Shown here one piece after another: positions 19,853 to 31,900 of a stretch of 37,777 bases of DNA. The translations under genes and the position numbers were made by a program. The notes beneath the pieces were generated by a model. It worked only from the letters and a program-made list of their open reading frames with translations, was not told the origin of the DNA and ran no database searches. Origin of the DNA: Prorocentrum cordatum (Eukaryota; Sar; Dinophyceae; Prorocentrales; Prorocentraceae); assembly GCA_963575745.1 (NCBI GenBank), contig CAUYUJ010001389.1, positions 1 to 37,777 on the forward strand, in the 5' to 3' direction. The first letter of the stretch is position 1, and each line of letters begins with the position of its first letter.

Positions 19853-22800
19853 TCATGCAAACGCTGGAGTGAAGCTGCTGCGCTCTACATGGCCCCCAAT
19901 CTTATAATCATCCGAGGTGGCCACGCGGCTGAGCGCAGTATATCCGGCAGCTGGCCTCGGCCATCCATCTAAGTATATTGTGATATGCGAAAATTCATCG
20001 CCCTGGACCTTATCTATCGTGCTAGCGTAGCCTAAACGAATCGGAAAATATACAGCATTATTCTTCTCGCGATCACTCCAGCGGAAAATAGCGAGGCGGT
20101 GCCCCGTCTTTGTCTTCACGCGCAGGACGTCTTCGGCCTCGTGGTAGTTCTCGACCACGCATAACATACCATTCACGAAATCATCCTCTTTGCGAACGTT
20201 CTTCGTGAGGTAAATCTGCATGCCCTTGTAAACCGGCACAGCGCTCGGCAGGGGGCGGCGATCGGTGCGGAACTGCCCATGCTCGTAGTTCTCTGGGTTC
20301 AGTTCCACGTCGCCTGGAAGGACTGCCAGCGGGGACTTCCGACCATACAGAGCCTTCACTGCAGCTTCGTTCACTGCATTCGCTCCCTTCCGGGTACACG
20401 TGACGACGGTCGTCTCCGGGTGCGCTTCGTAGAGCTTCTTCAGATCCGTCGGCGTCGGATCGCCCATCTTCCAAGATTTGTGCCCCCGACAGATCTTCGC
20501 CAACGTCTCCTTCGACGGCTTCGCCGTGCGGATCTCGTCGAGGATCTCCTGAAAGCGCTCCTCCTTGCATCTCCACGCTTCGTGCAGCTTCACGTGATAG
20601 CACGCTGGCCGTGACCAGGCGGCGCTCTCCCATGCGCGCGTCTCCCCGACGCCCGGAAGCTGATACTTGTCGCCCAGGAACACGAGCGCCGGGACCTTCT
20701 CTGCGACGCTCCACAACTTCACCATGCGCTCAAACTGCGGACAGTCAAGGAGCGAGACCTCGTCCACGACGACCAGGTCGTACATGGTCATCAGCGGCAA
20801 CGACTCCGTGACAGGCTCGTTCAGCTTGAACGCTGCGTGACACGTGGCCACCTCGACGCCGTGCATGTCGTTGAGCGCGGCCCGCATGCGGCTCGCGAGC
20901 TGTGCCGTCGGGAGCGCGAAGAGCACTCGGGCGCCATTGTCCTGGGCACGCCGGATGCAAGCCTTCACCACGGTAGTCTTCCCCGTGCCTGGTTTGCCGA
21001 GGCAGATAATGGGTTTCCCCTTCTGCCATGCCTCCTCGCGCGCATCGTCTGCGTCCTCCCAATCATCCGAATGGTTCGCCCTGAGCGCCCGGTCGACGCT
21101 CTCGTTGATCGCGGACTCGAACTGGAGCTGCTGCTGGTTGAACCTCACGTCCGCCGCTCCCTCCGCGTCGTCTCGCGGACGTCTGCGATTCCCATCCGCG
21201 GCCGCCTCCGCCTCCGCCGCAGCGCTCTCGTCGCTCTTGTCAAGAACACCCGCCAGATACATATTGATAAGCTTCCTTTGCCCCACGACCATGCTCAGAA
21301 CGTTCTCGCTGAACTTCGTCGACTTCGCGGACGCCTTCATGTAGTCCACGAGGAGCTTGTCGTTGGTGAACAGGCCGCGATGCTCTGCGGCGACGCGACT
21401 TTGGTCCGAGCACAGCCGCAGCGCCGACGCCAGGTAGCGGTACTTCCCGGGGACACGCTGTTCTATGTCTTCGAATACGAACTCGTCCAGCGAACGGAAC
21501 GGCACGTTCATGGCAGCCCACTGGCCGTAGTAGCGGTCATTCAGCTCGTACACGGTCTCGACGCTGACGACTTTCTCGCCCTGCATGCGGTACGCCCGCG
21601 CGAACTGCTCCAACTCGGGGAAATCCACCTCATCGTTGCTCTTCTCCCGCCTATACCTCGCGGCGAGATACTCCACGAATGTCATCGGCGCCTCCTCGCT
21701 GTTCGGCTCGTCCTTGAACGCGGCGCGGAGGCTGCGCCAGTAAGCGTCGAGCGTCAGCGGCTCCTCCCCGTCGTCCATGGTCTTCCGATACCTTTGGTAG
21801 AGCGCCATCATGAGCTCCTGCTTGTGCTTGCGAACCAGCCAACCCGCGATGTTCCCGTCGTCGTTGGTCTTGCGCAACCACTCCAGCAGAGCCATTCCGT
21901 CGTGGCGCCACGCGCACTCGGCGTACTTCTGCACCCACTCCGGCACCACTGACATGCCCGCGTAGGGCGCCGAGACGGTGCGGAACCCGCCACTGGCCGT
22001 AGAGATGTCGTACTGCCGGAACTGGGCGCCGCACAGCTGCAGAATCATCTCCGGCTCGTACGGGTGATACTCGAAGCACACGCGGCGCGCCACGCTGTCC
22101 GCGGAGGCGCTGTCGCTCATCCACTCGTCGTAGCTGCTGTCGGAGAATTTGGCTACGTACTTGGAGACATACTGCAGGAGCATGGCCTCGCCGTCGCTCT
22201 TCAGCCAATCCTGATGGCATGGTTGCCCGTCCATGACGTCAGCGCAAAAAGCTCGCATGCCCGCGTCGTGGTCGTTCTCCGTGTGCTTCAGCTCCAGAAT
22301 GCCATCGCTGTTGTGCACCCCTGACGGCCCGTGGTAGATCGGCCACTTGCTCTCTCCGCCGCCGTGCCTGTCCATCTGCGAGCCGTCCACGTAGCCCTTG
22401 AGGTGGTCTGGGAAGTCCTCGGGCTTCGTGGCAAACAGGTGATGCTCGAGCTCCATGTTCGCCATCGCCTCGTCGTCTGCGAAGAACAACACGTGCAAGT
22501 GCGGCCGCCCAGACCCGTCGTAGCGCTTCGTCCCCTCCTTGCGGCTCCCGTCTTGGAACTCCAAGCGCGTGAAGGACTGCACGCGCGCCTGCTTCCCATC
22601 TGAGACTTTCGCCGAAAACACGTGCTTCGTCCAGGACTTGCTCGCCTTGTCCATCCATTGCTGATTATTGCCCGCGAGGAGGCCACGGACAATCTCCATG
22701 AGCACGTGCGCGATGTGCAGCGTCTCTCCCACGGGCAGATACATGCGGGTCCTCAGAGTCTTCTCCATCTCATCCCGCAACCAGTCATGGTACCTGAACG

Positions 22801-25108
22801 CTGGCTCCCACGGCGCAATGGTGAAGAACAGCTTGGGGAAGCCGATCTGGCGGACAAGGTCCACGAGCCCGTTGTGAACCTCCTTCCAGTACAGAGGTGA
22901 GAAGGTATGGCCCTTCATGAGCACTCGCATGGGGACGTTGTCCAGACCCAGGTTCTTCTTCCCGCCGAGCGTGGCCCAAAGATTCAAGTCGTACACGAAC
23001 TGCAACAATTCGAAATTGGACCCGTACCCCAGGAGTGGTGATAAACATTTCGTGATGAAGGACCGCTTGACGCTCGTACGGTCGCTCATCTCCTGGTCGC
23101 CGCTGCCGTCGTCTTCGTCGGAGTCGTCACTGCGGTAGCCGTACTCCGGCTTCTTCTTCGCCTCCTGCGCCTGTCGTCTTTCTTCGCGACGCGCATCCGA
23201 CCACTGCTCCTTAGTCTCCGTCATCTCCGTGCACCAGTACAGATGTGGCCACAGCGCGCACTCCAGCCCGACCTCCTGCAAGAAGTGGTACGGCCGCTTG
23301 CGCTTCCTATCAGCGGCATCTTCGCCGCTCTTGCGGAGGAACTTCTCATGCGTGTCGTAGAAGTACTTGTACGACGACTCCTCGCATGACAGCAGGTACT
23401 CCAGCGCCCTCTTCGCCCTGTGGCGCATCTCCTTGTCCTCGATCTCCTTGATCTTGTCACGCACATGCCAGCGAGAGAAATAAAAGGTGATCATCTTCAC
23501 CTTCTTCCGATACCCGTTCGGCCGCCCGAACTTGTCGGTGGACCGCGTCTCGGGGCCGACATCAATCTCAATGGGCCTCAGCGCCTCGACGGCCTCCTCG
23601 GAGAGCCCGCGCAGCTTCTTCGGCACCTGCTCCGGCAGCGGCACGAACATCTTGCGGGAGGCGTTGCACCGACGGCATGCGCTCTTCGAGATCTCCTCGC
23701 TGGCGTCCCGGAACATGTCGACCTCGTGCATCGGGCGCGGCTGCAGGACGCTGCACTCCTTGCACATCCCCCAGGAGCCGCGAAGAGCCCAGGACTCCAA
23801 CCCCTTGGAGAGATCGCTGAAGCTCGCTGCCTCCAGCGGCGGGTCCAACTCCTCTCCCTTGGGGGTCTCGTCGGCGCGCCCGCGGACTCTCCTCTCGGCC
23901 TTGTCCTTGAAGAACGAGTTCTCCACCTTCTTGTGGTTCTCCAGGGTGAGTCTCCGGAACTTCTTCCGCGCCTCCTTGTCGTCCGCTGGATTCTGCATCT
24001 GCAGAGCGCGCCTCTTGAGCTTCTCTGGCCAATCGGTCTTCCCGCTGCGCCTCCGGGCTCTCTGAGCGCGGGCCGCCTGCTGATTCTGGCGAACTGTCTT
24101 CTTCCGCATCTGCGCCACGTAGTCGTCTCCGAACACCTCCTTCAGGATACTCTCAGCTCGAGTGAACACGGCCTCGTCCTTCTCGCGGAACGCCTCCAAC
24201 TGCTTCAGCAAGCCATTGCGATGCGCACCCTGCATGCTCCGCAACCTTGGCGGATCGCACCAGCTGCACAGGTAATTGTCCGCCTTCGCAACCCGCGCTG
24301 GCTGCCCTGGATGCACCGTGCTGAACGGGCACGCGTGCTCTCCCGCCCCGCGGCAGCAATTGTGTGGCGTCACAAGAACTTTGTACTCATGCAACGTCAA
24401 GTGCCTGCGGAGCCTCCCGAGCGCTTTCGCATGGAGAGCCGCGCTCGCCTGCTTGAACTTGTTCAGGTCGGCCATGACGTGTTTCTTCTTCATGGGATTC
24501 TGCGCCGCCTCCTTCATGCGCGCAGGCGTGCAGAACACGCAATGACCGCCCGCGGCAAAGGCACGCTCGCCGGGCTCCGCCCTGGAGAAAGCGCACACGC
24601 CGCAGTCGCCTTTGCCTTTGAGCTTGCGCCCCATGGCGCGCCCGAGAACGTACCCCTCGCACAAGCGCTGTCCTTGGCGCTCCACAGCAGGCGGCGGCGG
24701 CGGCTCCGCTGCGCCCGGCGCGCCGCCGGGCGCCTCCTCGGCAAGCTCCATGACGACGTCGCCCTGGTCATCCACCGGATCCTGCGCTGGCGCCGCGGCC
24801 TGCTGGTTCTTCGCGACGATCTCCTTGGCACGGGAGATGAGCTCGTCTCCGCCCTCGCACATGGCTACCCTCTCCACGGCGATATCGTAGATGCCCGCGT
24901 CGAGCTTCTGAAGATTCGCCAGGCTGTGAGACGCCAGCTTGGAAAGCCGCTGCGTCTTGCAAATTGTCTGCATGCGCACTGGCGAACACCACTGGCATTG
25001 CCCGTTGTACTTCGCCTGCGCGTGCTTGCCGGCGTCCCACGGGCTGAAGCAGCACTCCATCACGGCGCCGTCCCCCATGACGAATCCCTCGCAGCGACGC
25101 GGCCCCAT
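19853..25108 (-). CDS. Helitron-type RepHel transposase (HUH Rep nuclease plus PIF1/RecD-like helicase)
   Basis: This uninterrupted 1751-codon frame should nick, join and unwind DNA during rolling-circle transposition. Starting at the ATG at 25108 (context ACCATGG), residues 6-45, 150-194 and 251-284 form three Cys-rich modules, each ending C-x-W/F-C-x-P-x-R. C449-x2-C452 and C478-x2-C481 look like a zinc finger. A Rep motif FFTIAPWEP starts at 761, the HUH motif is H870-L-H872, and the catalytic pair is Y980-V-S-K-Y984. The helicase has Walker A GKPGTGKTT at 1371, Walker B D1449-E1450, GDKYQLPGVGE at 1479 and YTALSR ending at R1728. All key residues are present, so the protein may be active. 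It exceeds the roughly 1,500 aa of animal Helitron proteins because of the N-terminal extension. An upstream in-frame TTG at 25126 is a less likely start. No introns are evident. Confidence 0.93.
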   Translation of the reverse strand: MGPRRCEGFVMGDGAVMECCFSPWDAGKHAQAKYNGQCQWCSPVRMQTICKTQRLSKLASHSLANLQKLDAGIYDIAVERVAMCEGGDELISRAKEIVAKNQQAAAPAQDPVDDQGDVVMELAEEAPGGAPGAAEPPPPPAVERQGQRLCEGYVLGRAMGRKLKGKGDCGVCAFSRAEPGERAFAAGGHCVFCTPARMKEAAQNPMKKKHVMADLNKFKQASAALHAKALGRLRRHLTLHEYKVLVTPHNCCRGAGEHACPFSTVHPGQPARVAKADNYLCSWCDPPRLRSMQGAHRNGLLKQLEAFREKDEAVFTRAESILKEVFGDDYVAQMRKKTVRQNQQAARAQRARRRSGKTDWPEKLKRRALQMQNPADDKEARKKFRRLTLENHKKVENSFFKDKAERRVRGRADETPKGEELDPPLEAASFSDLSKGLESWALRGSWGMCKECSVLQPRPMHEVDMFRDASEEISKSACRRCNASRKMFVPLPEQVPKKLRGLSEEAVEALRPIEIDVGPETRSTDKFGRPNGYRKKVKMITFYFSRWHVRDKIKEIEDKEMRHRAKRALEYLLSCEESSYKYFYDTHEKFLRKSGEDAADRKRKRPYHFLQEVGLECALWPHLYWCTEMTETKEQWSDARREERRQAQEAKKKPEYGYRSDDSDEDDGSGDQEMSDRTSVKRSFITKCLSPLLGYGSNFELLQFVYDLNLWATLGGKKNLGLDNVPMRVLMKGHTFSPLYWKEVHNGLVDLVRQIGFPKLFFTIAPWEPAFRYHDWLRDEMEKTLRTRMYLPVGETLHIAHVLMEIVRGLLAGNNQQWMDKASKSWTKHVFSAKVSDGKQARVQSFTRLEFQDGSRKEGTKRYDGSGRPHLHVLFFADDEAMANMELEHHLFATKPEDFPDHLKGYVDGSQMDRHGGGESKWPIYHGPSGVHNSDGILELKHTENDHDAGMRAFCADVMDGQPCHQDWLKSDGEAMLLQYVSKYVAKFSDSSYDEWMSDSASADSVARRVCFEYHPYEPEMILQLCGAQFRQYDISTASGGFRTVSAPYAGMSVVPEWVQKYAECAWRHDGMALLEWLRKTNDDGNIAGWLVRKHKQELMMALYQRYRKTMDDGEEPLTLDAYWRSLRAAFKDEPNSEEAPMTFVEYLAARYRREKSNDEVDFPELEQFARAYRMQGEKVVSVETVYELNDRYYGQWAAMNVPFRSLDEFVFEDIEQRVPGKYRYLASALRLCSDQSRVAAEHRGLFTNDKLLVDYMKASAKSTKFSENVLSMVVGQRKLINMYLAGVLDKSDESAAAEAEAAADGNRRRPRDDAEGAADVRFNQQQLQFESAINESVDRALRANHSDDWEDADDAREEAWQKGKPIICLGKPGTGKTTVVKACIRRAQDNGARVLFALPTAQLASRMRAALNDMHGVEVATCHAAFKLNEPVTESLPLMTMYDLVVVDEVSLLDCPQFERMVKLWSVAEKVPALVFLGDKYQLPGVGETRAWESAAWSRPACYHVKLHEAWRCKEERFQEILDEIRTAKPSKETLAKICRGHKSWKMGDPTPTDLKKLYEAHPETTVVTCTRKGANAVNEAAVKALYGRKSPLAVLPGDVELNPENYEHGQFRTDRRPLPSAVPVYKGMQIYLTKNVRKEDDFVNGMLCVVENYHEAEDVLRVKTKTGHRLAIFRWSDREKNNAVYFPIRLGYASTIDKVQGDEFSHITIYLDGWPRPAAGYTALSRVATSDDYKIGGHVERSSFTPAFA

Positions 25109-25948
25109 GGTGAGACTGCGCGACAAGTACCAATGTCAAGAAACTGCACAGACTGATGGCGGCGGGTGCGCCTGCCAGACAATCGGGGAGCGTTGCAGAT
25201 CTCTCCTGAGCCCAAATGGCAACGGCGGCGTGCCAGAGAACATGCTCCAGCATTTCTATGCGTCATCCCGCGATGCATCGCCGCTGCGTCGAGAGCCCCC
25301 CCAGGAGCGCAACCAGCATTCCACCATCTACCGCGGGCCATTGAGGCGCATCGCCAATGCATCGTGCATCTGGAAGAGGCCGCTGCCTGCTGCGCCTTTC
25401 AGGAAAGTGAGAGCCGCGACTCCAATACAAATGTTCCGACGCTGTTCTTCCATGCGGGATTGCACCACATGCCTCCACCGCGACATGCTGGGACGCATCG
25501 CCAATGCATCTCGCACCCAAAGCTCGCAAATTGCATCCGCGCTCTCCTGCATTCGCTCACAGACGTTCGAACAACGGGGATAATCCTGCATGCCCGACGC
25601 CTGCCGTTGGAAACTGCACCGCCCATGCATCTCTCCGTCCATTTAACACACCCCCTGCTCCGAATGACCACTGCAGCACATCGCCAATACATCTCTCTCT
25701 ACTGTCCTCTGCGAAAGATGTGTTCGAAAATGTCTCCTAGACCTGTGCGCGCGCAACTCGTCCCTGGCAACGCATGTTCATTTCAACAGTGTGCGAGGGG
25801 GAGCCAGACCCTCCCCCTCGCTCTCCCCCTTCCAACCAGAGAACACGTGCGCGTGTCATGCCATAAAACGCACTCTCCAACACTGCCCGTGCGTCGCCTC
25901 TCCTCTTCCGAGTCCGTGAATGGCCAGGGCTGTGCGCAACTTCTTTTG
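25109..25948 (-). promoter_or_regulatory. RepHel 5' region with short dispersed repeats
   Basis: These 840 bp between the start codon and the 109-bp satellite hold no convincing gene. A motif read on the minus strand as GATGYATTGGCGATG occurs at about 25346, 25495 and 25678 (149 and 183 bp apart), with weaker relatives near 25264. A covariant conserved stem-loop lies at 25793-25821. The promoter should be here, but no core element can be named. Confidence 0.4.
25793..25821. other. Conserved stem-loop, covariant copy upstream of RepHel
   Basis: GCGAGGGGGAG / CTCCCCCTCGC, perfect 11-bp stem, loop CCAGACC. The tenth pair is A-T where the reference copy has T-A. Confidence 0.75.
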
Positions 25949-28900
25949 CTCACACCGCATCGCCCGAGGCACGCCTGGCGTGGGCCGCGGCCGCAGCGAG
26001 CGCAAGGGCTACAGCGAAGGCGCCGACTGTGGCGCCCTTCAAAGATAGCTCGGAGATAGCGCTCACGAGCGCCCGAGGCACGCCTGGCGTGGGCGGCGGC
26101 CGCAGCGGGCGCAAAAGGCTACAGCGAAGGCGCCGACGGTGGCGTCCTTCAAAGATAGCTCGGAGATAGCGCTCACGAGCGCCCGAGGCACGCCTGGCGT
26201 GGGCCGCGGCTACAGCGGGCGCAAAGGCTACAGCGAAAGCGCCGACTGTGGCGTCCTTCAAAATGGCTCGGAGATAGCGCTCACGAGCGCCCGAGGCACG
26301 CCTGGCGTGGGGGCGGCCGCAGCGGGCGCAAAGGCTACAGCGAAGGCGCCGACTGTGGCGTCCTTCAAAGATAGCTCGGAGATAGCGCTCACGAGCGCCC
26401 GAGGCACGCCTGGCGTGGGCCGCGGCCGCAGCGGGCGCAAAGGCTACAGCGAAGGCGCCGACGGTGGCGCCCTTCAAAGATAGCTCGGAGATAGCGCTCA
26501 CGGGCGCCCGAGGCACGCCTGGCGTGGTTGCGGCCGCAGCGGGCGCAAAGGCTACAGCGAAGGCGCCGACTGTGGCGTCCGCCTGGCGTGGGCGGCGGCC
26601 GCAGCGGGCGCAAAGGCTACAGCGAAGGCGCCAACGGTGGCGCCCTTCAAAGATAGCTCGGAGATAGCGCCCACGAGCGCCCGAGGCGAGCCTGGCGTGG
26701 GCCGCGGCCGCAGCGGGCGCAAAGGCTACACCGAAGGCGCCGACTGTGGCGTCCTTCAAAGATAGCTCGGAGATAGCGCTCACGAGCGCCCGAGGCACGC
26801 CTGGCGTGGGCGGCGGCCGCAGCGGGCGCAAAGGCTACAGCGAAGGCGCCGACTGTGGCGTCCTTCAAAGATAGCTCGGAGATAGCGCTCACGAGCGCCC
26901 GAGGCACGCCTGGCGTGGGCCGCGGCCGCAGCGGGCGCAAAGGCTACAGCGAAGGCGCCGACTGTGGCGTCCTTCAAAGATAGCTCGGAGATAGCGCCAC
27001 GAGCGCCCGCGGCACGCCTGGCGTGGGCGGCGGCCGCAGCGGGCGCAAAGGCTACAGCGAAGGCGCCGACGGTGGCGTCCTTCAAAGATAGCTCGGAGAT
27101 AGCGCTGACGAGCGCCCGCGGCACGCCTGGCGCGGGCGGCGGCCGCAGCGGGCGCAAGGGCTACAGCGAAGGCGCCGACGGTGGCGTCCTTCAAAGATAG
27201 CTCGGAGATAGCGCTCACGAGCGCCCGCGGCACGCCTGGCGTGGGCGGCGGCCGCAGCGGGCGCAAAGGCTACAGCGAAGGCGCCGACTGTGGCGTCCTT
27301 CAAAGATAGCTCGGAGATAGCGCTCACGAGCGCCCGAGGCACGCCTGGCGTGGGCGGCGGCCGCAGCGGGCCGCAAAGGCTACAGCGAAGGCGCCGACTG
27401 TGGCGTCCTTCAAAGATAGCTCGGAGATAGCGCTCACGAGCGCCCGAGGCACGCCCGGCGTGGGTTGCGGCCGCAGCGGGCGCAAAGGCTACACCGAAGG
27501 CGCCGACTGTGGCGTCCTTCAAAGATAGCTCGGAGATAGCGCTCACGAGCGCCCGAGGCACGCCTGGCGTGGGCCGCGGCCGCAGCGGGCGCAAAGGCTA
27601 CAGCGAAAGCGCCGACTGTGGCGTCCTTCAAAGATAGCTCGGAGATAGCGCTCACGAGCGCCCGCGGCACGCCTGGCGTGGGCGGCGGCCGCAGCGGGCG
27701 CAAAGGCTACAGCGAAGGCGCCGACTGTGGCGTCCTTCAAAGATAGCTCGGAGATAGCGCTGACGAGCGCCCGAGGCACGCCTGGCGTGGGCGGCGGCCG
27801 CAGCGGGCACAAAGGCTACAGGGAAGGCGCCGACTGTGGCGCCCTTCAAAGATAGCTCGGAGATAGCGCTCACGAGCGCCCGAGGCACGCCTGGCGTGGG
27901 CGGCGGCCGCAGCGGGCGCAAAGGCTACAGCGAAGGCGCCGACTGTGGCGTCCTTCAAAGATAGCTCGGAGATAGCGCTCACGAGCGCCCGAGGCACGCC
28001 TGGCGTGGGTTGCGGCCGCAGCGGGCGCAAAGGCTACAGCGAAGGCGCCGACTGTGGCGTCCTTCAAAGATAGCTCGGAGATAGCGCTCACGAGCGCCCG
28101 AGGCACGCCTGGCGTGGGCCGCGGCCGCAGCGGGCGCAAAGGCTACAGCGAAGGCGCCGACGGTGGCGTCCTTCAAAGATAGCTCGGAGATAGCGCTCAC
28201 GAGCGCCCGAGGCACGCCTGGCGTGGGCCGCGGCCGCAGCGGGCGCAAAGGCTACAGCGAAGGCGCCGACTGTGGCGTCCTTCAAAGATAGCTCGGAGAT
28301 AGCGCTCACGAGCGCCCGAGGCGCGCCTGGCGTGGGCGGCGGCCGCAGCGGGCGCAAAGGCTACAGCGAAGGCGCCGACTGTGGCGTCCTTCAAAGATAG
28401 CTCGGAGATAGCGCTCACGAGCGCCCGAGGCACGCCTGGCGTGGGCCGCGGCCGCAGCGGCCGCAAAGGCTACAGCGAAGGCGCCGACTGTGGCGTCCTT
28501 CAAAGATAGCTCGGAGATGGCGCTCACGAGCGCCCGAGGCACGCCTGGCGTGGGCGGCGGCCGCCGCGGGCGCAAAGGCTACAGCGAAGGCGCCGACTGT
28601 GGCGTCCTTCAAATATAGCTCGGAGATAGCGCTCACGAGCGCCCGGGGCACGCCTGGCGTGGGCCGCGGCCGCAGCGGGCGCAAAGACCAGCGAAGGCGC
28701 CGACTGTGGCGTCCTTCAAAGATAGCTCGGAGATAGCGCTCGCGAGCGACAGAGGCACGCCTGGCGCGGGCGGCGGCCGCAGCGAGCGCAAAGGCTACAG
28801 CGAAGGCGCCGACTGTGGCGTCCTTCAAAAATAGCTCGGAGATAGCGCTGACGAGCGCCCGAGGCACGCGTGGCGTGGGTTGCGGCCGCAGCGGCCGCAA

Positions 28901-31900
28901 AGGCTACACCGAAGGCGCCGACTGTGGCGTCCTTCAAAGATAGCTCGGAGATAGCGCTCACGAGCGCCCGAGGCACGCCTGGCGTGGGCCGCGGCTACAG
29001 CGGGCGCAAAGGCTACAGCGAAAGCGCCGACTGTGGCGTCCTTCCAAAGATATCTCGGAGGATTTCGCTCACGAGCGCCCCGAGGCAACGCCTGGCTGGG
29101 CGGCGGCCGCAGCGGGCGGAAAGGCTAAAGCGAAGAGCCAAGGCGCCGAATGTGGCGTTCTTTCAAAGATAGCTCGGAGATAGCGCTCGCGAGCGCCCGA
29201 GCCCGCCTGGCGTTGGCGGCGGCCGCAGCGGGCGCAAAGGCTACAGCGAAGGCGCCCGGACTGATGGACCTTCAAAGATAGCCGGGAGATAGCGCTGCGA
29301 GACGCCCGAGGGCACGCCTGGGCGTGGCCGCGGCACGCAGCGGCGCAAAGGCTACGCGAAGGGCGCCGACTGTGGCGCCCTTCAAAGGTAGCTCGGAGAT
29401 AGCGCTCACGAGCGCCCGAGGCCCGCCCGGCGTGGGCGGCGGCCGCAGCGGGCCGAAAGGCTACAGCGAAGGCGCCGACTGTGGCGTCCTTCAAAGATAG
29501 CTCGGAGATAGCGCTCACGAGCGCCCGAGGCACGCCTGGCGTGGGCGGCGGCCGCAGCGGCCGCAAAGGCTACAGCGAAGGCCCCGACTGTGGCGTCCTT
29601 CAAAGATAGCTCGGAGATAGCGCTCACGAGCGCCCGAGGCACGCCTGGCGTGGGCGGCGGCCGCAGCGGCCGCAAAGGCTACAGCGAAGGCGCCGACGGT
29701 GGCGTCCTTCAAGAATAGCTCGGAGGTAGCGCTCACGGGCGCCCGAGGCACGCCTGGCGTGGGTTGCGGCCGCAGCGGGCGCAGAGGCTACAGCGAAGGC
29801 GCCGACTGTGGCGTCCTTCAAAGATAGCTCGGCGATAGCGCTCACGAGCGCCCGAGGCACGCCTGGCGTGGGCGGCTGCCGCAGCGGCCGCAAAGGCTAC
29901 AGCGAAGGCGCCGACTGTGGCGTCCTTCAAAGATAGCTCGGAGATAGCGCTTACGAGCGCCCGAGGCACGCCTGGCGTGGGCGGCGGCCGCAGCGAGCGC
30001 AAAGGCTACAGCGCAGGCGCCGACGTTGGCGTAGCGCTCACGAGCGCTCGAGGCACGCCTGGCGTGGGCGGCGGCCGCAGCGGGCGCAAAGGCTACAGCG
30101 AAGGCGCCAACTGTGGCGCCCTTCAAAGATAGCTCGGAGATAGCGCTGCGCTGACGAGCGCCCGAGGCACGCCTGGCGTGGGCCGCGGCCGCAGCGGGCG
30201 CAAAGGCTACAGCGAAGGCGCCGGCTGTGGCGTCCTTCAAAGATAGCTCGGAGATAGAGCTCACGAGCGCCCGAGGCACGCCTGGCGTGGGCCGCGGCCG
30301 CAGCGGGCGCAAAGGCTACAGCGAAGGCGCCGACGGTGGCGTCCTTCAAAGATAGCTCGGAGATAGCGCTCACGAGCGCCCGAGGCACGCCTGGCGTGGG
30401 CCGCGGCCGCAGCGGGCGCAAAGGCTACAGCGAAGGCGCCGACTGTGGCGTCCTTCAAAGATAGCTCGGAGATAGCGCTCACGAGCGCCCGAGGCACGCC
30501 TGGCGTGGGCGGCGGCCGCAGCGGGCGCAAGGCTACAGCGAAGGCGCCGACTGTGGCGTCCTTCAAAGATAGCTCGGAGATAGCGCTCACGAGCGCCCGA
30601 GGCACGCCTGGCGTGGGCGGCGGCCGCAGCGGGCGCAAAGGCTACAGCGAAGGCGCCGACTGTGGCGACCTTCAAAGATAGCTCGGAGATAGCGCTCACG
30701 AGCGCCCGAGGCACGCCTGGCGTGGGCCGCGGCCGCAGCGGCCGCAAAGGCTACAGCGAAGGCGCCGACTGTGGGGTCCTTCAAAGATAGCTCGGAGATA
30801 GCGCTCACGAGCGCCCGAGGCACGCCTTCATGTGGGTTGCGGCTCGCAGCGTGGGCAAAGGCTACAGCGAAGGCGCCGACTGTGGGAGTCCTTCAAAGAT
30901 ATCTCGGTGAATAGCGATCAACGAGCGCCGCGGCGCGCCTGGCCCGTGGGCTGGCGCCGCACGCGGGCGCCCGCAAAGGCTACAGCGAAGGCGGCGACTG
31001 TGGGCGTCCTTCAAAGTAAGCTTGGAGATAGCGCTGACGAGCCCCCGGGCCACGCCTGGCGTGTGGGCGGCGGCCGCAGCGGCGCAAGGCCTACAGCGAA
31101 GGCGTGTGGCGAGACTGTGGCGTCCTTCAAAGATAGCTACGGAGATAGCGCCTCAGAGCGCCCGAGGCACGCCTGGCGTGGGGCCGCGGGCGCAGGGAGC
31201 GCAAAGGCTTACAGCGAAGGCCGCCGACTGTGGCGTCCTTCAAAGATAGCTCGGAGATAGCGCTGACGAGCGCCCGAGGCACGCCTGGCGTGGGCCGCGG
31301 CCGCAGCGGGCGCAAAGGCTACGCGAAGGCGCCGACGGTGGCGTCCTTCAAAAATAACTCGGAGATAGTGCCCAGAGGGCGCCCGCGGCACGCCTGGCGT
31401 GGGCGGCGGCCGCAGCGGCCGCAAAGGCTACAGCGAAGGCGCCGACTGTGGCGTCCTTCAAAGATAGCTCGGAGATAGCGCTCACGAGCGCCCGAGGCAC
31501 GCCTGGCGTGGGCGCGGCCGCAGCGGGCGCAAAGGCTACAGCGAAGGCGCCGACTGTGGCGTCTTTCAAAGATAGCTCGGAGATAGCGCTCACGAGCGCC
31601 CGAGGCACGCCTGGCGTGGGCGGCGGCCGCAGCGGCCGCAAAGGCTACAGCGAAGGCGCCGACTGTGGCGTCCTTCAAAGATAGCTCGGAGATAGCGCTC
31701 ACGAGCGCCCGAGGCACGCCTGGCGTGGGCGGCGGCCGCAGCGGGCGCAAAGGCTACAGCGAAGGCGCCGCCTGTGGCGTCCTTCAAAGATAGCTCGGAG
31801 ATAGTGCCCAGAGTGCGCCAGGCGCCACGCCAGGCGTGGGTTGCGGCCGCAGCGGGCGCAAAGGCTACACCGAAGGCGCCGACTGTGGCGCCCTTCAAAG

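Noticed and set aside
19793-19865. CTAG just downstream of the RepHel stop as a canonical Helitron CTRR end
   Set aside because: No convincing hairpin lies 10-12 nt before it, whereas a perfect hairpin exists at the telomeric junction shared by all complete family A modules.
25109-25126. TTG at 25126 as the RepHel start
   Set aside because: The ATG at 25108 has a strong context (ACCATGG) and keeps the first Cys module intact. A TTG start is unlikely in a eukaryote.
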